Shown here in pieces: positions 8,741 to 17,546 of a DNA stretch of 64,000 bases. The translations under genes and the position numbers were made by a program. The notes under the pieces are model-generated. The model was not told where the DNA came from. It worked only from the letters and a program-made list of their open reading frames with translations, and ran no database searches. Position 1 is the first letter of the stretch; each line of letters starts with the position of its first letter. This DNA is from Azohydromonas caseinilytica (GTDB lineage Bacteria > Pseudomonadota > Gammaproteobacteria > Burkholderiales > Burkholderiaceae_C), in contig NZ_JABBFW010000013.1 in the NCBI RefSeq assembly GCF_012927045.1, positions 1-64,000 on the forward strand, written 5' to 3'.

Positions 8741-8964
8741 GAGCGACTCGCGGCAGTGAAGAGGCGTGCCAGTCTAGGCGGCGCTCCGGTGCGGCCGCAT
8801 CGGTCGCGGTCCACCGCAGCGCCGGGGGAGGGCAAGAAACTGGACGCAAGTGCCGGCGGGCCGGTACGTTTACCATGGTGCCCGAGAAGCAGGAGCAAAA
8901 TAAACCAGCCAAAAGCCGCACCCTGATTCATTTTCGGATTTTGATTATTAAAATATATTCCGAC

Positions 8965-9891
8965 ATGGCCAACAATGACGCCGTCGCCCTGTATTGGGAT
9001 TTTGAAAACATTCATGCCAGCCTGCTGGACCAGCAGCAAGGTCATGGCACTTACCGGGCCACTTGTTTCCGGCCCCAGGATGAGCTGATCGATGTATCGG
9101 CCATCGTGGAATTCGCCTTGTCGCTGGGCCCGGTGGCCATCAACCGCGCTTTTGCCAATTGGGTGTCATTCACCCGCTACCGGTTTGCGCTGCTGCGCAA
9201 CGCCGTGGAGCTGATCCAGGTTTTCTCTCCCGGCGCCAATGCCAAGAACGGCGCGGACATCAAGCTGTGCCTCGACGTGATGGACGACATGGCGCGCTTT
9301 CCGCACGTGCGCACCATCATCGTCGTGGGCGGCGACAGCGACTACATGCCGCTGTCCTACAAGGTGAAGGCGGCCGGGCGCACGCTGGTGGGCATCGGCA
9401 GCCGCGTCAGCACCAACCAGCACTGGGCGCGCAGCTGCCACGAGTTCAGGTATTACGAATCGCTGCTGTCGGTGAATGTGCCGAAATCCGAATTGCCGAT
9501 GGCGCCGGGTTATGTCACCACCAGCGGGCATTATCCGGCTTCCGAAAATTCCAGCACTGAAAATGGCAGCGGTGAAACCAATCCAAACGAGGAGCTGCGC
9601 CTGCTGCTCGAGCGCGCGGCCGAAGCCGAAAAACGCCATCAGGCCATGACGGAACTGGTATGCCGGGCCATCACGCTGCTGTCGGAACGGCGCGGCGAGG
9701 TCTGGGTGCAAAAAGCCGGACTGCGCCCGTTTATCCAGCGCATGGACCCGACTTTCCAGGAATCGAATTTCGGTTTCGACACTTTCTCGGACTTGCTAAT
9801 TTCGCTGGGCGACGTGATCGAAACCCGCCGCGGCGAGCACGACCAGGAGGTGCGCATCGCCCAGCGCCACACCTCCGCCAGCGAGGCCTGA
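8965..9891 (+). CDS. NYN domain (LabA/DUF88-like) putative ribonuclease
   Basis: The 308-residue protein has an N-terminal NYN/PIN-like domain (about 1-165) with the acidic residues expected for metal binding: Asp12 in YWDFEN, Asp98 in GADIKL, and Asp124/Asp126 in GGDSDY. These nucleases act on RNA or tRNA in related proteins. A C-terminal region (about 200-305) resembles an OST-HTH/LOTUS-type domain (LLSERRGEVWVQKAGLRPFI). The ATG at 8965 is preferred because the domain starts at once; an earlier in-frame ATG at 8875 would add a hydrophobic, AT-rich-encoded extension. The upstream DNA and the gene use more A/T than their neighbours, suggesting separate ancestry. Its stop overlaps the next start (TGATG). 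Confidence 0.8.
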   Translation: MANNDAVALYWDFENIHASLLDQQQGHGTYRATCFRPQDELIDVSAIVEFALSLGPVAINRAFANWVSFTRYRFALLRNAVELIQVFSPGANAKNGADIKLCLDVMDDMARFPHVRTIIVVGGDSDYMPLSYKVKAAGRTLVGIGSRVSTNQHWARSCHEFRYYESLLSVNVPKSELPMAPGYVTTSGHYPASENSSTENGSGETNPNEELRLLLERAAEAEKRHQAMTELVCRAITLLSERRGEVWVQKAGLRPFIQRMDPTFQESNFGFDTFSDLLISLGDVIETRRGEHDQEVRIAQRHTSASEA

Positions 9892-10763
9892 TGCGCACGC
9901 CGCGCCGCCTGGCTTGGGCCCTGCGCCGGTTGGCGGCCGCCGCGGCGGCCGGCACGGCGGCGCTGGCCGGGGCCGCGCCAGCGCAGGACTTCGTCAGGCT
10001 GCTCAACGAACAGCGCGCCCGCCCCCAACTGTGCGGCCCGCGGCAGCTGCCGGCCGCCGCACTGCTGGTGGAGCGCGCCGAGCTGGCGCTGGCCGAGGGC
10101 GACACGGCGGAGGCGCTGCGGCGTGCGCTGGGCCAGGCCGGCTTTCCGGCCGCGCGGGTGCAGTGGTTCACCGTTTCGGGTCCGCGCGACGCGCGGCAGG
10201 CGCTGGCGCTGCTGCGTGGCCAGGTGCGCGCCTGCGAGGCCCTGGCGGCGCCCGAGTTCAGCGCCATCGGCGTGCGCCAGGAGGGCTCGCGCTGGCGCAT
10301 CGTGATGGCCCAGCCGCTGCTGGCGCCCGATCTGGGCGACTGGCGCGAGGCCGGCCGGCAGGTGCTGGCGCTGGCCAACGCCGCGCGCGCGCAGCCCAGG
10401 CGCTGCGGCGCGCAGCTCTTCGCCGCCGCACCGCCGCTGCGCTGGAACGACGCGCTGGGGACCGCGGCCCAGGCGCACAGCGCCGACATGGCGCGGCGCG
10501 ACTATTTCGAGCACCGCAGCCCGGAGGGCAGCCTGGTGAACCAGCGCGCGCTACGCGCTGGCTACGCTTGGCGGCGCATCGGCGAGAACATCGCCTTCGG
10601 CATGGGCGCGGCGCCCCAGGCGGTGCAGGGCTGGCTGGACAGCCCAGGCCACTGCCGCAACCTGATGGACCCCGCCTTCACCGAGATGGGCGCCGCCTAT
10701 GCGGTCAATCCGGCCAGCGGGGGCGCCATCTACTGGACCCAGGTGCTGGCGCATCCGCGATGA
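9891..10763 (+). CDS. Secreted CAP-domain protein
   Basis: The 290-residue protein begins with a signal peptide (about 1-31, ending APAQ). The first half (35-150) is a helical region of unknown function with repeated Cys. The second half (about 160-290) is a CAP/SCP-PR1 domain: LANAARAQPRRCG, then AQAHSADMARRDYFEHRSPEG, GENIAFG, and GWLDSPGHCRNLMDPAFTEMG. The His and Glu typical of the CAP cavity are present. Bacterial CAP proteins are extracytoplasmic with mostly unknown functions. Translation is coupled to the NYN gene through a TGATG overlap. Confidence 0.88.
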   Translation: MRTPRRLAWALRRLAAAAAAGTAALAGAAPAQDFVRLLNEQRARPQLCGPRQLPAAALLVERAELALAEGDTAEALRRALGQAGFPAARVQWFTVSGPRDARQALALLRGQVRACEALAAPEFSAIGVRQEGSRWRIVMAQPLLAPDLGDWREAGRQVLALANAARAQPRRCGAQLFAAAPPLRWNDALGTAAQAHSADMARRDYFEHRSPEGSLVNQRALRAGYAWRRIGENIAFGMGAAPQAVQGWLDSPGHCRNLMDPAFTEMGAAYAVNPASGGAIYWTQVLAHPR

Positions 10764-10986
10764 GGCGGGGGCCGGCGGCGGTTTCGGCTGCAATGGCCTG
10801 TGAGTAGGTCCCTGCCCGGTGCCGCCCTGCGCAAAACCCGACCGATGCGCGCCAGCCACACTCGCCCGGTGCACTGCCAAGCCGATCCGGCTCGCCCACA
10901 GCAAAAGCGGGCTGCGGTGTTACTGTTCGTGACATGCCTTCCAGGACCGCGGCGCCGCCGCCGGATGGCGACACAGGGCAGCTGCG

Positions 10987-12501
10987 ATGGATTTCGACCC
11001 TCTTTTGCAGGAAGTCATGAGCGCTTGCGCGCGGCCGGCCGCGATCCTGATCGTGGAAGACGATGCCGTGACGGCGCTGGACCTGGAGCTGCATCTTCTG
11101 GACATGGGCTACCGGGTGCTGGGCCGCGCCGACAGCGGCGAGCGCGCCCTGGCGCTGGCCGCGCGCGAGCGGCCGGACCTGGTGCTGATGGACATCGGGC
11201 TGCGGGGCGAGCTCGACGGCGTGCGCACCGCCGAGCGGCTGCGGCGCCAGGGCGCGATGCCCGTGATCTTCCTCACGTCGCACACCGATGCCCGGACGGT
11301 GGCCCAGGCGGTCGAGGCCGCGCCCTACGGCTACCTGACCAAGCCGGTGCAGCCGGGCGACCTGCGCGCCAGCATCCAGATCGCCCTGGTGCGCGCGCAG
11401 CTGGAGGAGCAGCTGCTCGACAGCGAGCAGCGCTGGCGGCGGGTCTTCCACGACGCGCCGCTGGGCATGGCGCTGGTGTCGCTCAAGGGCGAGGTGCTGC
11501 AGGCCAACGCCACGCTGGGGCGGCTGCTGGGCGTGGATGCGGCCCAGTTGCGGGGACGCTCGCAGGCCGCGCTGGTGCACCCCGGGGACCAAGCGCTGCA
11601 GGCGCAGCGGCTGCAGGAGCTGCAGGACACCTGCGTCGGGGCGGTGCAGTTCGAGATGCGCTACCTGCGTGCCGACGGCGGCGTGCTGTGGACGCAGGTG
11701 AGCGTGTCCTTGCTGGAGCCGCACGCGCCGTCGCCACGCCTGCTCTACCAGGTGCAGGACCTCACGGCGCAGCGGCTGGCGCAGCAGCAGCGTGCCGAGC
11801 TGGAGCTGCGCCAGGCCCAGCAGCAGGCCCAGGCGCAGCTGCTGTCGCGCGTGAGCCACGAGATGCGCACGCCGCTCAACGCGGTGCTGGGCTTCACGCA
11901 ACTGCTGCGCCTGCAGCTGCGCGACCCGGCCGGGGTGCGCGAAGACCAGTACCTGGAGCACATCGAAACCGCTGGCCGCCATCTGCTGGCCATGGTCGAG
12001 GACCTGCTGGTGCTGCAGCGCGCGCACGTGGGGGCGTTGAAGGTGGAGCTGCAGTCCGTGGCCGCGGCGCACAGCGTGCAGCACGCGCTGGCCCTGCTGG
12101 CGCCGCAGGCGGCGGCCGCGCAGGTGTGCCTGCTGCAGGACGTGCCGGCCGAGCTGCATGTGCGCGCCGACCCGGTACGGCTGCACCAGATCGTCTCCAA
12201 CCTGGCTTCCAACGCCATCAAGTACAACCGCCCGGGCGGCGAGCTGCGCGTGACAGCCAGCCGCAGCAACGCCCGGGTGCGGCTGAGCTTTGCCGACAAC
12301 GGCATCGGCATGACGCCGCAGCAGCTGCAGGAGGTGTTCCAGCCGTTCGCGCGCGCCGGACGCGAGCGTTCGGCCATCCCCGGCACCGGCCTGGGGCTGG
12401 TGATCTCGCGCCGCCTGGCCGAGGCGATGCACGGCACCCTCGACATGGCCGCCCGCGGCGGCGGCGGCACGGTGGCGACGCTGGAGCTGGCCGGAGCCTG
12501 A
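10987..12501 (+). CDS. Receiver-PAS-histidine kinase hybrid
   Basis: The 504-residue cytoplasmic protein contains, in order: an N-terminal receiver (about 15-135, phospho-acceptor Asp69 in LVLMDIGLRG, Lys in YLTKPVQP), a PAS domain (about 145-265), a dimerisation helix with the H-box SRVSHEMRTPLN (His291), and a HATPase_c domain with N-box (NLASNAIKYN), G1 (DNGIGM) and G2 (GTGLGL). No transmembrane helix is present. The receiver at the N-terminus means it probably takes phosphate from another kinase or senses internal signals through PAS. No partner response regulator is adjacent. Confidence 0.92.
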   Translation: MDFDPLLQEVMSACARPAAILIVEDDAVTALDLELHLLDMGYRVLGRADSGERALALAARERPDLVLMDIGLRGELDGVRTAERLRRQGAMPVIFLTSHTDARTVAQAVEAAPYGYLTKPVQPGDLRASIQIALVRAQLEEQLLDSEQRWRRVFHDAPLGMALVSLKGEVLQANATLGRLLGVDAAQLRGRSQAALVHPGDQALQAQRLQELQDTCVGAVQFEMRYLRADGGVLWTQVSVSLLEPHAPSPRLLYQVQDLTAQRLAQQQRAELELRQAQQQAQAQLLSRVSHEMRTPLNAVLGFTQLLRLQLRDPAGVREDQYLEHIETAGRHLLAMVEDLLVLQRAHVGALKVELQSVAAAHSVQHALALLAPQAAAAQVCLLQDVPAELHVRADPVRLHQIVSNLASNAIKYNRPGGELRVTASRSNARVRLSFADNGIGMTPQQLQEVFQPFARAGRERSAIPGTGLGLVISRRLAEAMHGTLDMAARGGGGTVATLELAGA

Positions 12502-12614
12502 GGCGGCCGGCACGCCCGCAGGCCCGCCGGGCGGCTGCGGCCGCCGACAGGCGCGCCATGTGCTCCGGGCGGCGACGTTGCTCCATGGTTGGGGCAAGCA
12601 ACGGAGTCGCGTAC

Positions 12615-13619
12615 ATGAACGTAGGAACGGCTTTCATGGCGGCCTGCGCCCTGGCGGGGGCAGGCTTGTTGGCTACCAGCGGCACAGTGCTGGCGCAGCC
12701 CGCGGAGCAGCGCACGGTCAGCAGCGACGGCAGCGCGCTGGCCGAGCCGGCCCCGCAGCGCGTGGTGTCCGGCGCTTCCTTCGAAGGTGCCTGGGGTGCC
12801 GGCACCGCGCCGGACGCCAAGGCGGAATTCCGCGCCATGACGCTCAGCCCGGCCGAGTACGCGGCCTTCAGCCAGCGCTTCCAGGCCAAGCGGCCGCCCT
12901 ATGTCCGCGGCGGCACGGCGGTGCGGCCGGAGACGGTGATCGGGCGCGACCGGCGCTTTCGCGTCTACCCGCGGGAGTCGGGCTTCCCCTACCGCGCCAT
13001 CGGGCTGATGACCTACTCGCAGGCCGGCAGCTCCTACTTCTGCACCGGCTTCCTCATCGGCAAGGACACCGTGGTGACGGCGGGCCACTGCGTGCATGAG
13101 GGCGGTGCGGGCGGCACCTGGAGCTACGACGTCAAGTTCTACCCGGCCTTCAATGCCGGCACGGCGCCTTTCGGCTCCTGCTCGGCGCGGCGCCTGTTCG
13201 CGGTGGCGCGCTGGACCGAAGCCGGCAGCGAGGAGTACGACTACGGCGCCTTCAAGCTCAACTGCGCCATCGGCGAGACCACGGGCTGGCTCGGCTATTA
13301 CCCGACGCTGGCGTCGCAGGCGGGGTTGTCGGTGCTGCTGATGGGCTATCCCGGCGACAAGCCCTACGGCACGCTGTGGGGCGGTGCCGGCCACATCGTC
13401 GTCTCCGAGGCGCGCAAGACCCGCTACGGGATCGACACCGGCGGCGGCCAGAGCGGTGCGCCCGTCCTGGAAGCCGACCGCGGCGCCAGCCTGGCGGACT
13501 GCTTCGGTACCTGCGCCGTTGCCATCCACACCTATGGCGAGTTCGACGGCACCAACAGCGGCACGCGCATCACCTATTCGGTGGCGGACCACCTGACGGC
13601 GTGGAGGAACGCGCCTTGA
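12615..13619 (+). CDS. Secreted V8-like serine protease
   Basis: The 334-residue protein has a signal peptide (about 1-31) and then a propeptide-like region of roughly 80 residues. The trypsin-fold protease domain follows. The catalytic triad is clear: His158 in VTAGHC, Asp209 in EYDYGAFKL, Ser280 in GGGQSGAP. This pattern is that of glutamyl-endopeptidase/V8-type (S1B) proteases. Start choice: the ATG at 12615 begins the signal peptide. Its stop codon overlaps a TTG start of the lipoprotein gene downstream, so the two are likely translated together, perhaps as protease and surface anchor or inhibitor. Confidence 0.88.
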   Translation: MNVGTAFMAACALAGAGLLATSGTVLAQPAEQRTVSSDGSALAEPAPQRVVSGASFEGAWGAGTAPDAKAEFRAMTLSPAEYAAFSQRFQAKRPPYVRGGTAVRPETVIGRDRRFRVYPRESGFPYRAIGLMTYSQAGSSYFCTGFLIGKDTVVTAGHCVHEGGAGGTWSYDVKFYPAFNAGTAPFGSCSARRLFAVARWTEAGSEEYDYGAFKLNCAIGETTGWLGYYPTLASQAGLSVLLMGYPGDKPYGTLWGGAGHIVVSEARKTRYGIDTGGGQSGAPVLEADRGASLADCFGTCAVAIHTYGEFDGTNSGTRITYSVADHLTAWRNAP

Positions 13620-14044
13620 AGCGAGGGGCTCGATGCCTGGCCGCGCTGGCGCCGGCAGCGCTGGTGGCGCTGGCGGGCTGCGCTGTGTCGAAGCAGCCGG
13701 TGTCGGTCGATGTGGGGTCCGAGGCGCAGGCCGGCAGCTTGGTGCCGTCGGCGTCCGGGGCGGTTGGCCGTGTGGTCGACGCGCATGGGCGGCCGGTGGC
13801 GCAGGCCGTCATCGAGGCGCGCTCGCTGGAGCGTCCGCCCCGGCCGCTGCCGCAGATCGGCGTGCTCAGCGGCGCCGACGGGCGCTTCCGCTGGCCGCTG
13901 CCGCCGGGCCGCCATGCCCTGCGCGCGCGGCTGGGCGAGATGGTGTCGTGCGAGGTGGCCGCGGCCGCAGACGACGGCGTGGCGACGCTCGTCCTGGAGG
14001 CGCCGCCGCCCGGGGGGTGTGCACCACTGCCCGGGCCGCGGTGA
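13616..14044 (+). CDS. Putative lipoprotein with carboxypeptidase-regulatory-like fold
   Basis: The 142-residue protein starts at a TTG preceded by a GGAGG ribosome site at 13603-13607, and its start overlaps the protease stop. The N-terminus is a lipoprotein signal with lipobox LAGC (Cys22). The mature part has one Ig/transthyretin-like domain of the carboxypeptidase-regulatory type (GRVVDAHGRPVAQAVIEA, then GADGRFRWPLPPGRHALRA). It should be anchored to a membrane facing outward. Translational coupling to the V8-like protease suggests it works with it, but its role is unknown. Confidence 0.7.
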   Translation: MKRGARCLAALAPAALVALAGCAVSKQPVSVDVGSEAQAGSLVPSASGAVGRVVDAHGRPVAQAVIEARSLERPPRPLPQIGVLSGADGRFRWPLPPGRHALRARLGEMVSCEVAAAADDGVATLVLEAPPPGGCAPLPGPR

Positions 14045-14134
14045 GGGCCGCCGCGCTCTCGGATGTCGAGCGGCACGCCCGGGCCGGCATCGGGCGCCGC
14101 ATCGGGTGCACGCGCGCCGACGGCCTCGCAAGCT

Positions 14135-14359
14135 TCAGCGGGACTTGCAGCCCGCGGCGCAGACCAGCTGGTTCTTGCCCAGCAGCCGCTTGGTCTGGAG
14201 CTCGGCGCGCGGGCGGTGCGTGCCGCACTTGAAGCAGGACATGGTGGCCATGTGCATGCCGCTGCCGCCGGTGCTGAACGGCGAGCCGGCGGCCTTGCGC
14301 TTGTAGCGCAGTCCGTCGTCCTGGATGACGGTATTGGGGGCGTCTTGCTGCGGCTTCAT
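14135..14359 (-). CDS. Small zinc-ribbon-like protein, 74 aa
   Basis: The protein has CFKCG and a later C-x-x-x-C (CAAGC), a spacing compatible with a zinc knuckle, and a basic C-terminal half. The N-terminal half is polar. Its ATG overlaps the stop of the IF-1 gene (ATGA at 14356-14359), so it is translated with infA and may act in RNA or ribosome biology. No named family is recognised. Confidence 0.65.
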   Translation of the reverse strand: MKPQQDAPNTVIQDDGLRYKRKAAGSPFSTGGSGMHMATMSCFKCGTHRPRAELQTKRLLGKNQLVCAAGCKSR

Positions 14360-14619
14360 CGGGGGGCTCCTCCGCGGTGCTCGGGGGGCGGCCCGCGGCG
14401 CTCCAGGTGACGGAACGTGATGCGAGCCTTGCTCAGATCGTAGGGCGAGAGTTCCAGCGACACGCTGTCGCCGGCCAGGATACGGATGTGGTGCTTGCGC
14501 ATGCGCCCGGCCGTGTAGGCCACCAGCTCGTGGCCGTTGTCCAGCGCCACGCGGAAGCGCGAGTCGGGCAGCACTTCGCGTACCACGCCGTTCATCGAGA
14601 TCAGTTCTTCCTTGGCCAT
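14356..14619 (-). CDS. infA: Translation initiation factor IF-1
   Basis: The 87-residue S1-type OB-fold protein carries the IF-1 landmarks [42 protein letters not shown] and [13 protein letters not shown]. It binds the 30S A site during initiation. The C-terminal extension after the normal end (about 15 residues, Arg/Pro/Gly-rich) is longer than in the standard 72-residue protein. The locus is away from ribosomal-protein genes, so it is probably the second, stand-alone IF-1 copy that several betaproteobacteria carry. It is coupled to a 74-aa zinc-ribbon-like protein. Confidence 0.93.
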   Translation of the reverse strand: MAKEELISMNGVVREVLPDSRFRVALDNGHELVAYTAGRMRKHHIRILAGDSVSLELSPYDLSKARITFRHLERRGPPPEHRGGAPR

Positions 14620-15263
14620 GGGGTCATGCTCGCTGTAAGGGGTTGGAGGAATGGGCCGTGGACGCGCTGCGTGCCGGCCCGCTGGAGCCGGGCCAAGGGC
14701 ACGCGGCGGTCAGGGTCGAAGTGCGCAAGGGTGTTGATGGAGCGCTTTCAAGAACCGGCCGGCAACGTGACGCTTTGAGGCGACGCCGGAAAGCCATCCG
14801 CCGCATGGACCGGTAAGAACAAGCAACCCACGCCGGACGGCGCGGTCGCGGGCCGGAGCGGAAGGCCCTCACGCGGGCTGCCGTCCGGGACGAAGACCGA
14901 GAAGTGGGAAATCGAGGAAGCCTGCGTCGGTCGGGTACAGGCTTTCAGGCGCGGGCCGCATCACGCGGGCCGTCGCGAAAATGTATCAGTTACATGGTCA
15001 CGCCCAGCGCGCTCCGCGCGGCGACCTTGTCGGCGGCATGTGCTTGTCGCCGCTTGCGCCCGCCATCCGGGACGTCAACCCGAGCAGCAAGCCGCAGCGG
15101 CCGTCCTCGACTTTTCAAGGGTGATCGAAACGCGTAAAAACATGCCGCAAGCAATCCCGCATTCGTATGAAAAATGTTAGCTTTAGAAACAGGCGCACGG
15201 ATTGCTGTGCGCGGAGCACGAGCCAGCCCGTTCGGCCCAGGCCGTTTGCCCCAATTTCGAGCG
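14620..15263. other. Intergenic region, about 640 bp, no gene seen
   Basis: Candidate ORFs in both directions here are short and have the Arg/Ser/Pro composition of random GC-rich frames, so none is called. The region presumably holds the promoter of infA at its left end. Its right end (about 15115-15190) is clearly richer in A/T (runs such as GTAAAAAC and GAAAAATG), fitting a promoter or H-NS-type binding region for the gene at 15264. No tRNA or structured RNA was recognised. Confidence 0.4.
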
Positions 15264-15581
15264 ATGACAGACCTTGAAAACGCAAGCAAGGCGCGGCGCA
15301 TTGCCATGCACCAGATTCGGCAGCTGATGGAGTTCTGGAACATCGAGCCCGAAGAACTGGGGCAGGCCATGGCCGTTCCGGTGATCCCGCGGAATATGCC
15401 GCCGCCGGGCTATGTCAAATATCGGCATCCCATCACCGGTGAAACCTGGAATGGCGACGGCGAGCATCCCGAGTGGTTGAGGCGGGCGCTGCTCAAGGAG
15501 GGATACCGCGTGGTGGAGCTCAAGCCCGAATATCAGCAGGAGCAGCAGGCGCTGCAGCAGCAGGCCGGGCCAGCTGCCTGA
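15264..15581 (+). CDS. H-NS family nucleoid protein (divergent)
   Basis: The 105-residue protein has an N-terminal helical part (about 1-40) and a C-terminal DNA-binding block KYRHPITGETWNGDGEHPEWL. That block matches the H-NS/MvaT-type motif Y-x-x-P-x-T-G-x-T-W-x-G-x-G-x-x-P-x-W used to insert into the AT-rich minor groove. The core WNGDG deviates from the usual WTGRG because the Arg is Asp, which should weaken or alter binding. The oligomerisation region is shorter than in classic H-NS. The ATG at 15264 is preferred over 15174 because homologues begin near the helix; the sequence is AT-richer than its surroundings. Confidence 0.8.
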   Translation: MTDLENASKARRIAMHQIRQLMEFWNIEPEELGQAMAVPVIPRNMPPPGYVKYRHPITGETWNGDGEHPEWLRRALLKEGYRVVELKPEYQQEQQALQQQAGPAA

Positions 15582-15774
15582 GCAGGTGCGTGCACCGGCG
15601 CGGGGGGGTCCAGGCGGCTGCGGGGCGTGAAGGCCACCGCCCGGCATAAGCCATTTCGGCGGGGCGCGACAGGTCGCCGACCCTGGCGCGCCGAATTTGA
15701 TGTCCGGTTCCGGAGTGATCGTGCAGCGGCCGGCGCCTACAGTTCGGCCATCGAATTTGCCGGAATGTCGCGAA

Positions 15775-16851
15775 ATGAATGGCCTTGAATTGCCGAACGC
15801 CCGCGTCGCTGCCGATCCGCGTTGGGCCGCCCTGTTGGCGCGTGATGCGCAGGCCCGCTTTTTCTATGCCGTGCACAGCACCGGCGTCTATTGCCGTCCC
15901 GCTTGCCCCTCGCGCCCGGCCAAGCCCGAAAACGTATCGTTTTTCGACAGCGCCGAGGCGGCGCGTGCCGCCGGTTTCCGCGCCTGCCGGCGTTGCGATC
16001 CGGACGGTCCGGGCCCGGCAGCACAGCGGGCGCAGCTGGTGGCGGCGCTGTGCCGCCACATCGAGGCCAGCGACAGCCCTCCGCCGCTGGATGCGCTGGC
16101 GCGGGAGGCGGGCCTGAGCGCAGCCCAGCTGCGGCGCGTGTTCAAGGCCGTCATCGGCGTGACGCCGCGTGCCTATGCGCAGGCGCTGCGCGCGCGCCGC
16201 GTGCAGGCCGGGCTGCGCAGCGGCGAGTCGGTGACGCAGGCGCTGTACGGTGCCGGTTTCGGCTCCAGCGGGCGTTTTTATGCCCAGGCCGACGGGCTGC
16301 TGGGCATGGCCCCCGGGCGCTACCGTGCCGGGGGGGCCGGGGCGGACGTCCGCTTCGCGGTGGCGCAGTGCGCACTGGGGGCGCTCCTGGTGGCGTGCAG
16401 CGAGCGTGGCGTGTGTGCCATCTCGCTGGGCGACGATCCGGATGCGCTGGTGCGCGAGCTGCAGGACCGCTTTCCCCAGGCCGGGCTGCAGGGCGACGAC
16501 GCCGATTTCAGCGCGCTGGTGGCACGCGTGGTGGGCTTGGTGGAAGACCCGCGCCGGACGGTGACGCTGCCGCTCGACATCCGCGGCACGGCCTTCCAGC
16601 AGCGGGTCTGGCAGGCGCTGCAGCAGATCCCGCCCGGCCAGACGCTCAGCTACGCCGAGCTGGCGGCGCGGGTGGGAAGCCCCGCCGCGGTGCGGGCCGT
16701 GGCCGGCGCCTGCGCGGCCAACGTGCTGGCCGTGGCGATTCCCTGCCACCGCATCGTGCGGCGCGACGGCAGCCTGTCGGGCTACCGCTGGGGTGTGGAG
16801 CGCAAGCAGGCACTGCTGGCGCGTGAGGCCGCCGCGCCCGACGGCAACTGA
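15775..16851 (+). CDS. ada: Ada: bifunctional DNA repair methyltransferase and AraC-type activator
   Basis: The 358-residue protein has the complete Ada layout. First is a zinc-binding N-terminal domain with YCRPAC (Cys40, methylphosphotriester acceptor) and CRRCDP. Next is an AraC-type helix-turn-helix (about 95-165). Last is an O6-methylguanine methyltransferase domain ending in PCHR (Cys324, suicidal alkyl acceptor). It removes alkyl groups from DNA and, once methylated at the N-terminal Cys, activates adaptive-response genes. The start at 15775 is used because an upstream ATG at 15697 adds residues not typical of the family. No alkB or alkA neighbour is seen, so the regulon is elsewhere. 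Confidence 0.93.
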   Translation: MNGLELPNARVAADPRWAALLARDAQARFFYAVHSTGVYCRPACPSRPAKPENVSFFDSAEAARAAGFRACRRCDPDGPGPAAQRAQLVAALCRHIEASDSPPPLDALAREAGLSAAQLRRVFKAVIGVTPRAYAQALRARRVQAGLRSGESVTQALYGAGFGSSGRFYAQADGLLGMAPGRYRAGGAGADVRFAVAQCALGALLVACSERGVCAISLGDDPDALVRELQDRFPQAGLQGDDADFSALVARVVGLVEDPRRTVTLPLDIRGTAFQQRVWQALQQIPPGQTLSYAELAARVGSPAAVRAVAGACAANVLAVAIPCHRIVRRDGSLSGYRWGVERKQALLAREAAAPDGN

Positions 16852-16873
16852 GCACGGGGCCGCGGGTCAGGCC

Positions 16874-17305
16874 TCAGTGGGGCGGCTGCAGCAGCTTTTT
16901 CATGCGGGCCTGGGCGAAGTGGTCCACCACCTTGCGCTGCCAGCCCGGTGCCTGCTGCATCAAGGTGTCGGCCTGGGTGCTGCAGCGGGTGCGCAAGGCG
17001 CGGGCTTGCGGCGCATCCAGCTGTCGCACCTCGTCTTCCGCCGCCGCGAGGCGGTCCTTGGCGCTGTCCTCGTCGCCCAGGTCGTCATGCAGATAGGCGC
17101 TGCCGATGAAGGCCGCCCCTTGGCGCAGCGTCTGCAGCAATTCAGGGCGGCGCGCGGCGTTGCCGTCCTTCACCTGCTCGGCCAGGTCGTTCGAGTGCAG
17201 CTTGAGTACCGCCACGCAGCGGGCAGGCTCGATGTCGGCCGCCGACGCGCCCACGGCCCAGGCCAGCAGCAGCGCGGCCCCGAGATGGGAAAGCTTGAGA
17301 ACCAT
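16874..17305 (-). CDS. Hypothetical secreted/periplasmic protein, 143 aa
   Basis: The protein has a clear signal peptide (MVLKLSHLGAALLLAWAVGA, cleavage near SAAD) and a helical mature part with Cys residues at two places that could form a disulfide. Charged residues dominate the mature part (KDRLAAAEDEVRQL, QARMKKLL). No family is recognised. The 17305 ATG is chosen because it begins the signal peptide; the longer upstream frame lacks support. It is convergent with ada. Confidence 0.6.
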   Translation of the reverse strand: MVLKLSHLGAALLLAWAVGASAADIEPARCVAVLKLHSNDLAEQVKDGNAARRPELLQTLRQGAAFIGSAYLHDDLGDEDSAKDRLAAAEDEVRQLDAPQARALRTRCSTQADTLMQQAPGWQRKVVDHFAQARMKKLLQPPH

Positions 17306-17546
17306 GTCCCATTCTGCGCAGCGCGTCGGTGTCCGCGCCGACACGGGGCTTAGCCGCGGCGCTCGGGCCGTGTACGCAGCGGCTCCCTGCCGCCCCAGGC
17401 CGGGGCAGGCCTGCCGTCTGCTCCATCGGTAGAAACCCGGGTCTGTCGGGCCGGAGGGCCGGCGAAACGGGGCTGACGAAGGAGCGTGACCGGCGCCGCC
17501 GGAACGCGGTCCGCGTGTTTTCAATTCACAACCCGCAGGAGTTTCC

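Noticed and set aside
14620..15263. Small ORFs on both strands (82 and 77 residues)
   Set aside because: Arg/Ser/Pro-rich composition, no ribosome sites or recognisable domains.
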